NCBI GenBank assembly: GCA_018398585.1
Contig: JAGTTD010000011.1
Span: 20,079,346 to 20,143,345 of the forward strand
Source: Simmondsia chinensis
Lineage: Eukaryota; Streptophyta; Magnoliopsida; Caryophyllales; Simmondsiaceae
Direction: 5' to 3'
DNA: 64,000 nt
The first letter of the stretch is position 1. Each line of letters starts with the position of its first letter. The position numbers and the translations under genes are program-made. The notes beneath the pieces are model-generated. The model ran no database searches, was not told the origin of the DNA, and saw nothing but the letters and a program-made list of their open reading frames with translations. This document shows, one piece after another, positions 56,228 to 64,000 of this stretch.

Positions 56228-59200
56228 TCAAGGAGAAAAACTAGGAAATTGGCTCTTCAAGAATGTGAGGTTCTCCCAAGTCACAAAGCTCTTGTCCAAA
56301 TTATGCCATTGCACCAAAACTTCTTGCAAAGCACCTTCTTCCATCTGCAATGTTCTTCGACCCTTGACAGCAGCAGGTTGCAGCAGCAGTGTTCCATTAG
56401 CTCCAGCTTCAGGTGGCCCCCGTGAACTCTCAGCTCCATTCTTCATCTGCTTTTTAAGTAAAGATACATGGAACACCGGGTGAATGTATGATTGAGGAGG
56501 TAAGTCAAGTTTGTATGCAACTTTGCCAATTTTCTCCAAAATTTTGTATGGACCAAAGAAACGAGCACTTAGCTTGACATTCTTCCTGACAGCCAAGGAA
56601 GACTTCCTATAAGGTTGTAATTTGAGGTAGACCATATCACCAACTTTATAATTTTTGTCTACCCTCTTTTTATCGGCATAGAACTTCATCCTTGCTTGAG
56701 CTTGAAGGAGATTATCTTTGAGAAGTTGCATCATTTGCTTCCTCTGCTGCAAATACTCAGTGGCTGCAGATTCTGATGACATTGGCTGCTGCAACATAAA
56801 TGGAGTAGGAGGAGCATAGCCATACAATGCTTAGAAAGGAGTGATGCCAATAGATGCATGTACATGAGTGTTGAACCAATATTCAGCTAGAGAGAGCCAT
56901 CGGCTCCATTCTCTAGGCTGAGTGAAAACCATGCTTCGAAGGTATTGCTCAATACATTGGTTAACTCGCTCGATTTGTCCATCCGTTTGTGGATGATAAG
57001 ATGAGCTAAGTGCCAATGTAGTGCCCAATAACTTGAACAACTCCCTCCAAAAATTGCTTGTAAAGATCTTGTCTCGATCAGAAACAATGGATTGAGGCAA
57101 CCCATGTAACTTGTATATGTTGTCAAGGAAGATCTTTGCTAGTCTTTCTGCTGTAACAGGTCGTGTGAGAGCAATGAAGTGGTTATATTTGGTGAAACGA
57201 TCCACTACTACCCATATGACTTCCTTGCTTTCAGACCTTGGCAATCCCTCAATGAAATCCATGCTAATATTGATCCAAGCTCCATCCGGAATGGGAAGAG
57301 GCTGAAGAAGTCCCTTGTATCGATGATCCCCCAATTTGGTTTGTGGACACACCTCGCAAGCCTTGACATAATCACTCACTGCCTTCTTCAAGCTTGGCCA
57401 GCTAAAATGGGCTTTAACCCTTTGATAAGTGCCCTCTACACCAGCATGACCTCCCCAAGCTGAATCGTGAGAGGCTTGAACAATCTGGTTTCTCAATTCT
57501 GTTGCAAAACCAATAAATAGCTTGTTCTGAATTCTGATCATCCCTTTCTGCACTGATATGCCTGCTTCACTGTCGACCTTTTCTGCATCTTTCACAAGAC
57601 TAGCAGCCACACACTCTTGGGCAAAAGGATCACCCTCATATGACTTATATACATCTTCCATCCATGAAGGTAACACCACGGATATTGCATTGCACAACCC
57701 TTGTTCAGCATCCTCAAACTTCCTGGATAATGCGCCTGCTGCAGCATTCTCCTTGCCTCTTCTGTACTCAATGGCATAATCAAGGCCAAGCATCTTCATT
57801 AGGCCCTTCTTTTGAATTCTAGTCACAATCTTTTGCTCAAGGAGGTGCTTGAGGCTTTGATGATCCGTTCGAATGATGAACCTGTGGCCATCCAAGTAAT
57901 GCCTCCATTTCTCAACAGCTAGAAGAATTGCTAAGTATTCCTTCTCATATGTCGAGATGGCTTGATGCTTGGGACTAAGAGCTTGACTCAAATAAGCAAT
58001 AGGCCTTCCGTGTTGGGAAAGAACAGCCCCAATACCAGACCCACTTGCATCTGTCTCTAATACAAAGTTTTCTGCAAAATTTGGCATTGCCAATACCGAT
58101 GCTGCACACATAGCTGACTTGAGAGCCTCAAAAGCAGCTTGAGCCCTCTCTGACCACAAGAAAGCATCCTTTTTCAAAAGCTCAGTCAAAGGTTTTGCAA
58201 TAGATCCATATCCTCTAATGAACTTTCTATAATACCCGGTCAAACCCAAGAATCCCTTCAATTGCTTCAAGGTTATTGGAATTGGCCAATCTTGCATTGC
58301 TTGAACCTTAGTAGGATCAGTGGAAACTCCTTCTTGAGAGATTACATGGCCCAAATACTCGAGCTCGGTCTGAGCAAACGAGCATTTAGACAACTTAGCG
58401 AAGAATTTGTGCTGCCGCATTACCACAAAGACTTCTCTAAGGTGGATGAAATGATCTTCATAAGAGGAGCTATAAATCAATATGTCATCGAAGAAGACTA
58501 GCACGGATCTCCTCAAGAGAGGCTTGAAGATGTCATTCATTGCCGCTTGAAAGGTAGCCGGAGCATTTGTTAGGCCAAATGGCATAACAACAAACTCGAA
58601 ATGCCCGTGATGAGTCTGAAAAGCAGTCTTGTATATATCCGGCTCAAGAACTCTGATTTGATGCTATCCCTATCTCAAATCAAGCTTAGAGAAGAAAAAT
58701 GCTACATATAACTCATCAAGCAAATCATCTATAACGGGAATTGGAAGCTTATCTTTCACTGTCAAAGAATTCAATTGGCGATAATCGATGCACATCCTAG
58801 CCGACCCATCCTTCTTCTTCACAAGGATCACAGGTGAGGCAAAGGGGCCATGGCTTGGTCGAATGAAGCTCATGTGAAGCAACTCTTCAACTTGTCTCTC
58901 AATTTCTGATTTTTGGCCATGAGCATATCGGTACGGCCTGATTTTAACTGGATCAGCACTTGCTCAAAGTGGAATGGCATGGTCCACACTCCTTTGAGGA
59001 GGAAGGCTCTTTGGTTGCTCAAAAACATCTTCAAACTCTTCAACCAAGGCATGAACCTCAGGCTGAATGTCCTGCTGCAGTTCCACAGATGAGATAACAA
59101 ACAAGTGTCAAAGCCATTGAATTGCTTTCTTCTTGAATCCTCCTTGTAATCGTTTGCCATCAATCAACCGAAGCTATGCTTCTTCAAAAATGCCTTGCAA

Positions 59201-59620
59201 TGAGACTTTAGTGCCATGAACCTCAAATGCTACCGCCATTTTATCAAAATCAAACACCACCGGATTGAAAGTTCTCATCCAATCTACCCCTAGCACCATA
59301 TCACAACCTCCCAAAGGAAGAACTCTAAAATCAAAAGTGAAGTGATGATCTTACATAGACCATGGAAAAGGTTGGCTCTTATTTTGAGTAGTTATGGAGT
59401 TGCCATCAGCCACCATAACCGCTAATGAATGAGTTTTAGTCACTTCATGCTTCACTTTCTTAATCAACTTGGGATCTACAAAGCTATGTGTGCTCCCACT
59501 ATCAATAAGAATAATGATGGAAGTTTTACCAGCCTTTCCTTTGATACGAATGGTATTGTGAGCTCCACTCCCAGTCAAAGCCTTCATGGAAATCTCAACT
59601 TCATCCTCCAACAATTCATC
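56228..59620 (-). pseudogene. chromovirus protease-RT-RNase H-integrase-chromodomain
   Basis: Protease at 59614-59351: IILIDSGSTHSFVDPKL with intact [25 protein letters not shown] (about 58760), a region where SGYHQ reads stop-G-stop-HQ (about 58665), [19 protein letters not shown] and the catalytic FFDDILIYS (about 58490). RNase H: LETDASGSGIGAVLSQ, TYEKEYLAILLAVEKWRHYL, RTDHQSLKHLLEQ. Integrase: HDSAWGGHAG with CEVCPQTK (zinc finger), WINISMDFIEGLP, VVVDRFTKYNHFIALT, IVSDRDKIFTSNFW, YHPQTDGQIERVNQ. A stop at 56828-56830, where Gln is expected, separates the last 199 residues, which hold GDMVYLKLQPYRKSSLA, KIGKVAYKLDLP, VFHVSLLKKQ and a chromodomain tail LVQWHNLDKSFVTWENLTF. 58585-56831 is one open run of 584 residues. 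Chromodomains guide integration to certain chromatin. Confidence 0.93.
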
Positions 59621-61095
59621 TTATGAAGAATGCTCATAACTGTCTTCCTCGGCATCTGAATCTTCACTATCAGAATCAACTCTTGCACGGGATCCTCTTG
59701 TAGACATTAAGGCCTGAGATTTGCATCTATGACCAGGCTGATAAGGCTGATTGCAACAGTAACATAGCCTCACTGAGCTCTTATCAACAGCACACTTGAA
59801 TCTGGAACCTGAAGCATCCTTCTGCTGCGGTCTGAAGTTACTGCTTTTGATCTTATTCTTGTCACTTGAACTTGCTAAAGTAGCTTCAATCAACTTAGCC
59901 TTGTTGTAAGCATTAGACAATGTCTTAGGACCTATGGCTTTCACCATATTCTTGATTCTAGGCTTCAAACCACTAACGAAACAAGAGACATAATATGCCT
60001 CTGAATCCTCCGGAGAAATGGATATATTGACAACAGGTTCGCTCGTAGATTCTCAAATCTGACCATGTACTCCCTCACGGTAGAGGTTTGGTACACCTTA
60101 TTAAAATTGTCCACTACATCACTTATCTCTTCTTCTCCATATCGTTCACACATTTCTTCTACGAATTGGCCCCAAGAAAGGTTAGGTTTGCTCTTCAACA
60201 AACTATAGTACCACACCTCATGATCTCCATGTAAGTGTACTGCAGCTAACTCAACTTTTTCAGCTTCACTTATGTTGTAATATTGAAAATACCGATCACA
60301 CCTTCTCAGCCATGACTCCGGCTGTTTACCCTCAAAAGGTTCAATTTCCACTCTTGGCTGTCTGTGAGAACCACTCCTGCCACCAGATGAAATGTCATTG
60401 TTCACTGATCTCTGCTGAAAATGCCGATCAGGTGGCCTATCTTGATGTTCGAAGTCATCATCTGCATTTCGGTGGCGAATAACAGAATTCGGAAGCCTTG
60501 AATTCTGATCTGAATTCAAGCCATTCAGTCTGGAATGAACTTGTTCTGTGGCTCGATCCTGATTCTCTGCAGCAATGTCAGCCTCTGGAGGTCGATCATC
60601 AACTGATCTGATCGGAATTGAAGGTCCTGCCTCAAATTGAATCATTGGAGATTTTTCTCGATTCCTTGCTAAACCTTCAGTTCTGCTAATATTCACCTGC
60701 GGTTGAACCTCTTCAGCTGGTGGAAGAATCTGGCTAGCAGGCTTAAGGATCGCATGAGTTGATGATTCTCCTTGCTTATTAATCTGAACTTGCAAGTCCA
60801 TAAGCTTTACCTCAATCTGCTGCATACGATCTTCATTTTTGAGGTCATGTTTCAGCAACAACTGCTGAAATTGATCAAACCGTTGTTCAAATTTTTGATC
60901 CATAGTTTGGTCTATCATTTGCTTCTGTGACTCCTTAACACGGTCACAAATGACCTGAATGTGATCAGTAGTTAAGTTCTGCGCACCGATTGTTGCATCA
61001 GCACCAGCAATAGCAACGTAAGAAAGATCTGGACTCACAAACGCAACTGCATTTGCTCCACCGGCTCCTGATCGAGTCCTGACTCCTTCAACCAT
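59621..61095 (-). pseudogene. chromovirus gag
   Basis: Best start at the ATG on 61093-61095 (MVEGVRTRSGAGG), about 60 bases after the primer-binding site. An N-terminal coiled-coil-like Gln/Lys-rich region (about 60960-60790) precedes the gag domain at about 60360-59990: HRQPRVEIEPFEGKQPESWL, LHGDHEVWYYSLLKSK, EMCERYGEEEISDVVDNFNK, STVREYMVRFENLR. A frameshift near 59967 leads to MKPRIKNMVKAIGP and the knuckle-like CYCCNQPYQPGHRC. The acidic tail ends at a stop at 59618-59620, after which protease continues in the same frame. Gag was probably fused to pol. Confidence 0.9.
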
Positions 61096-61155
61096 GATTT
61101 GATTGTTTTTCTTTTGTTTTGCCAGCTCCAATCAATCAATTGATTGCTTGAACCA

Positions 61156-61167
61156 GCTCTGATACCA
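61156..61167 (-). other. Primer-binding site, initiator tRNA-Met
   Basis: Minus-strand TGGTATCAGAGC, perfect, two bases after the LTR end. Confidence 0.95.
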
Positions 61168-61169
61168 AT

Positions 61170-61572
61170 TGTTAGCTTCTAATTCAAAGATTAAAAGTTA
61201 ACCTTATAGAAGGAAGAGTTAAGATGAGAAAAGAAGAGAAGGGGATGAGAAACAGAGAAGGAGATGAGAAGTAGAGAGAGAATTTCCAAAGAAAAATCTG
61301 ATTTGTATTGATTGAATATCCAAATTTACATGATTTGAGCCTATTTATATTTGATCTAATACATTGAATTAAGACCTCAAACTCTAACCGACTCAAACCC
61401 AAAAACTAGCGCCAAACTAACCAGCCGCCAGATTTGACTTCCCTTGACCAACTAACCGACCCCGTTGGTGCCAAAGGCAAGCCAACTAACTTTTGAATAC
61501 AATGCAAGAGCAAAATCAAGACATTAACTGCAATACAAACCAATTACAACCAAAACTTAAATAATCATAACA
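61170..61572 (-). repeat. 5' LTR of chromovirus
   Basis: 403 bp, partner of 55806-56198. Minus-strand AATATAAATAGG near 61345 is a likely TATA box. The flank CATAA confirms the end. Confidence 0.95.
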
Positions 61573-61577
61573 CATAA

Positions 61578-62500
61578 TTGGCCAGAATTGGGAGAGGTTG
61601 ATTCTATTGCCAAAGAAATATAGATGTCTAATTTCAGAATCCAATCACCTATCATATTAGCCTTTTTAGTGATATCGACAAATTTTGATATCTTCACAAA
61701 ACTGTCAGTGAGAAGAAATCTTCTACCGTCTTTTAGATTTTCCATGGCATATTGAAGTATCCCTTCAAAACCTTGCTAACCACCTTAATGTGCCCTTCGA
61801 TGTCAATCCTTTCGAAGCTTAACTCTATAGATGTCTTCCTGACTATATCATAAGTTTAGCTTAAATAAACAATGGTGCACTTATATTCTAGTTCCGACCA
61901 CTACGAAATGCTCAATGTAACAAAACCCAGTTTGCTCCGACTTCAAAATCCTTATAAACTTTTAACAAATTCCTTTGGGGTTTTAGACCACTAAATGCAT
62001 CTTATTCTTCCCCTTTGAATTTCTTTGTTATTATTCTAAATATGAGATTCAAGATAAAATTTTTCCCTACTTAGTCATTCTCAAAAATCAATTGCTGCTT
62101 TATGATAATATGTCCTAAATTGGCGCTGTTACCCTGTATTTATTGTAGCAGATGCTCCAAAATCTGGATCAATGACCTATCTTATCTGCTATTATATGCT
62201 TAACTCCACCTCGCTTGCGAAACCAACCTCCACCCCTCTAAAGGATCCTTGCACCTCAGAAACAAATGGTCTATATTTAGATCTTTGTCCTTCCGATCAA
62301 AACCATGAGCAAGATTTGACCCCCCAACAACTCGAATCTTGGCTTGCACTTCCCAAGATAGGAAATCCAAGAGAAATTATTAGGTGCTTCTAGCGACACA
62401 ATAGTTTGCCCAATCATATTTATAGGAATTACACGAATGACGCAAGAGACTCGCTTTATCATCATCTACTTCACCTATTTCAACAAAACTGCTTAGACAA
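61578..62500 (-). pseudogene. LINE remnant: zinc finger and RNase H-like tail
   Basis: Minus-strand, upstream part (about 62350-62220): DKDLNIDHLFLRCKDPLEGW, matching the LINE zf-RVT pattern (CxxC...E..DHLFxxC...W) with the first cysteines lost. Downstream (61745-61578): KKANMIGDWILKLDIYISLA and SPNSGQL, resembling the RVT_3 RNase H tail, continued at 55805. Between them no frame is readable. Oriented towards the tandem copy at 55230-55560. Confidence 0.5.
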
Positions 62501-62811
62501 ACCATGAATTGTGTGGTCAAAAACATCTTATAATTCTCCACGTCAACCTAATAACACTAATTCTCAAACCAACCGGTAAAGCTAATAAAGCATGAAAGAA
62601 TAAAGTACATTTTAACTAAAGAAAGAATACAACCTATAATACAACTCTTAAAATGAAGCATTACATATGATTCACAGTTCATCAATGTATGCCTTTTTCC
62701 AAAATTTTATTTCTCACCAATTTTTCTAATTTGAAAGTTCCAAAACCTGCATATTTCACTGTTACATTCATTGAGCTAAAATTATCGAAACACAGATCCT
62801 ACCCAGATGCC
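62501..62811 (-). other. Probable 3' untranslated and downstream region of PEX3
   Basis: Directly follows the PEX3 stop codon on the minus strand. An AATAAA signal lies at 62706-62711, about 100 bases beyond the stop. No other gene. Confidence 0.55.
62706..62711 (-). terminator. Putative polyadenylation signal of PEX3
   Basis: Minus-strand AATAAA about 100 bases after the stop codon. Position is right, but plant signals are loose. Confidence 0.45.
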
Positions 62812-63067
62812 TTACAAGGATGGAATATTTGAATAGAGGTATGTGAAGAACACCTCAACTTCATGTATACTTCTGATGATTTGGATGTACCTGTTCTTGC
62901 TCGGTTCATCGAGCAGTGATGGACTGATCTGAGCAACACGTGGCAAAAGCATCACCAATGGTATGCCTGACGACATGTTCCCTGCTCCAAACTGATCATT
63001 GATGTCCTTTACCACTTCACTTACAACCGTTCTGAGGGATACTTCTGCGATGTTTCTGAACTCGTCA
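62812..63067 (-). CDS. PEX3: PEX3, peroxisomal biogenesis factor 3, last exon
   Basis: The terminal exon encodes about 85 residues ending at TAA (62812-62814). It reads DEFRNIAEVSLRTVVSEVVK, then SSGIPLVMLLPRVAQISPSL, then LDEPSKNRYIQIIRSIHEVE and VFFTYLYSNIPSL, which I recognise as the conserved C-terminus of plant PEX3. PEX3 is a peroxisomal membrane protein that docks PEX19 and lets membrane proteins enter peroxisomes. The exon start is set by a consensus acceptor on the minus strand, TTTGCTGCAG just before 63067, splitting a Ser codon after its second base. The exon is free of stops and frameshifts, unlike everything else here. Preceding exons lie outside the window or beyond a long intron. 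Whether the whole gene works cannot be judged. Confidence 0.82.
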
Positions 63068-64000
63068 CTGCAGCAAACAGACATCAAGAACATTTGAATC
63101 CCACGGCTAAGTAAAAACAGAAAACAAATCTGTTTGAAAACCTGTGTGGAGATAGAAATTCATTTTTTAGTTTCACCTAATGGTTTAAGCTTTGAAATAG
63201 TTGATTCCTGTATATAGTATCAAAGCCACTTTGACGGAGAACTTTCAACAACTCTCAAACTTCATATTGAAGTAATTCTAACACAAACCATAAAGTAAGA
63301 TGGTGTATTATTCATATTTCAAGTCAATGGGAATTGGAGTGAGGGGGATTGTCAGAGCTTAAAATTGTTTAAATAGGCTTTCTGATGTAACACAAATGGG
63401 ATCTAAATTAATTTCGAAGGAAAAAAGACTAATAAACCCTTCGATTCACATCTGATTCAAAAGATATCTCTAAAAATTATACAAGAGCCTATCTATTGTG
63501 TAGGTACCCTGAACCCATAAAATAAAGCAGTCTAAACATAATCTAGCTATGAAATAGAGATAATCACAATCCTAAAAAATATAATCATAATCTAATTAGA
63601 AATAGGAGAAAATCTTGAATAATTTAACTCTTAACCTTAAATAAAATAAATCCTTCAAGATAAACTAATATCTAGGAAATGTAAAAGTTACAACTATATT
63701 AGAACTCCATGTTATCTTCGTATTGCATCATTATGCCCCAACCATTAGAAAAACGAATCCTCAAGTTTTGTGGCAGGTATGAATGAATAAGAGAATCACA
63801 GGCTTCAATCTTGGGGAAGAGCTTTTGGTCATGCCCCAAACAAAAGCGTAATGAAAAGAGGATTGTCAAAAGAATTCTTCGGAATAACAAACTCTAAATG
63901 CAAATATGCTCGAAATTGACCTCGACATTATCAGCTTGAATAGGCTTTCCTTCATGTTCATCATTGTTGAACTTCATTACTTTTGGAAGTTGTCTTCAAC
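63068..64000 (-). other. PEX3 intron (partial), probably LTR-derived in part
   Basis: No PEX3 exon is readable from 63074 to the right edge, so the intron exceeds 900 bp. About 63340-63700 looks like LTR sequence in minus orientation (TTTCATAGCTAGATTATG, TAGGAAATAGGAG-like, a leader and a TATTTAAA motif). 63699-63890 is a short minus-strand open stretch (LGHDQKLFPKIEACDSLIHS) with no known domain that could be the end of a retrotransposon frame. No second LTR is visible. Confidence 0.4.

Larger units (their letters stand above)
55806..61572 (-). mobile_element. Chromodomain Ty3/gypsy (chromovirus, Reina-like) retrotransposon
   Basis: 5767 bp in minus orientation, with a perfect 5-bp target-site duplication CATAA (55801-55805 and 61573-61577). 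LTRs of 393 and 403 bp are nearly identical apart from one small length difference and scattered substitutions. Minus-strand order: LTR, initiator tRNA-Met primer site, gag, protease, RT, RNase H, integrase, C-terminal chromodomain, polypurine tract, LTR. Fewer than ten stops or frameshifts, so it is the youngest-looking and best-preserved element here, yet not intact. Reina-like is my placement from RT and integrase wording, less sure than chromovirus. Confidence 0.95.

Noticed and set aside
57111..57822. Plus-strand frames of 60-94 residues
   Set aside because: Antisense to the long open integrase/RNase H frame of the chromovirus.
63699..63890. 63-residue minus-strand frame as a PEX3 upstream exon
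   Set aside because: No resemblance to PEX3, and it sits beside LTR-like sequence; more likely retrotransposon-derived.

Overview
This is plant nuclear DNA, almost certainly from a eudicot. It is AT-rich and packed with Ty1/copia and Ty3/gypsy LTR retrotransposons whose primer-binding sites match plant tRNA-Asp or initiator tRNA-Met, together with a LINE, hAT elements and an Au-like SINE. The only host gene I can support is the last exon of the peroxisome-biogenesis gene PEX3 at the right edge (minus strand). I see no prokaryotic genes, CRISPR array, rRNA or tRNA gene. I cannot name the species.

Layout. 1-5.3 kb: old copia and gypsy remnants in both orientations, an LTR-like region and a minus-strand SINE. 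5330-13674: a complete two-LTR Athila-like gypsy element (TSD CAACA) that has lost its integrase. 14107-16526: a truncated plus-strand gypsy element (LTR, gag, protease, start of RT) that runs directly into a copia gag. That copia element (16527-32581, plus) was later split by a large Athila-like element (16874-28452, TSD CCAAG) and by a small deleted gypsy element (28609-30852, TSD GAAGA). From about 32.85 to 48.65 kb lies a LINE ending in a 23-base poly(A) tail. It was split by a gag-only LTR element (32977-36440, TSD ATGAT) and by a short hAT-like non-autonomous element. That short element was split by another Athila-like element (36898-46023, TSD GTAAT), whose left LTR carries a degenerate hAT transposon (37356-40264). 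48909-54830: a two-LTR copia element (TSD CTTTT). 55.2-62.5 kb: minus-strand LINE remnants split by the best-preserved element here, a chromodomain-bearing gypsy (55806-61572, TSD CATAA). 62812-63067: PEX3 terminal exon, with an upstream intron that looks LTR-derived.

How the parts relate. Target-site duplications recovered by eye at seven LTR elements and, with decay, at two hAT-type insertions fix most boundaries and give a relative order of insertion. Every retrotransposon reading frame carries stops or frameshifts, many of them of the C-to-T kind expected from decay of methylated DNA, so I see no intact autonomous element. Two gypsy elements (36898-46023 and 28609-30852) are deletion derivatives lacking most of pol. 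The gag-only element (32977-36440) may be a true non-autonomous family that relies on proteins supplied elsewhere.
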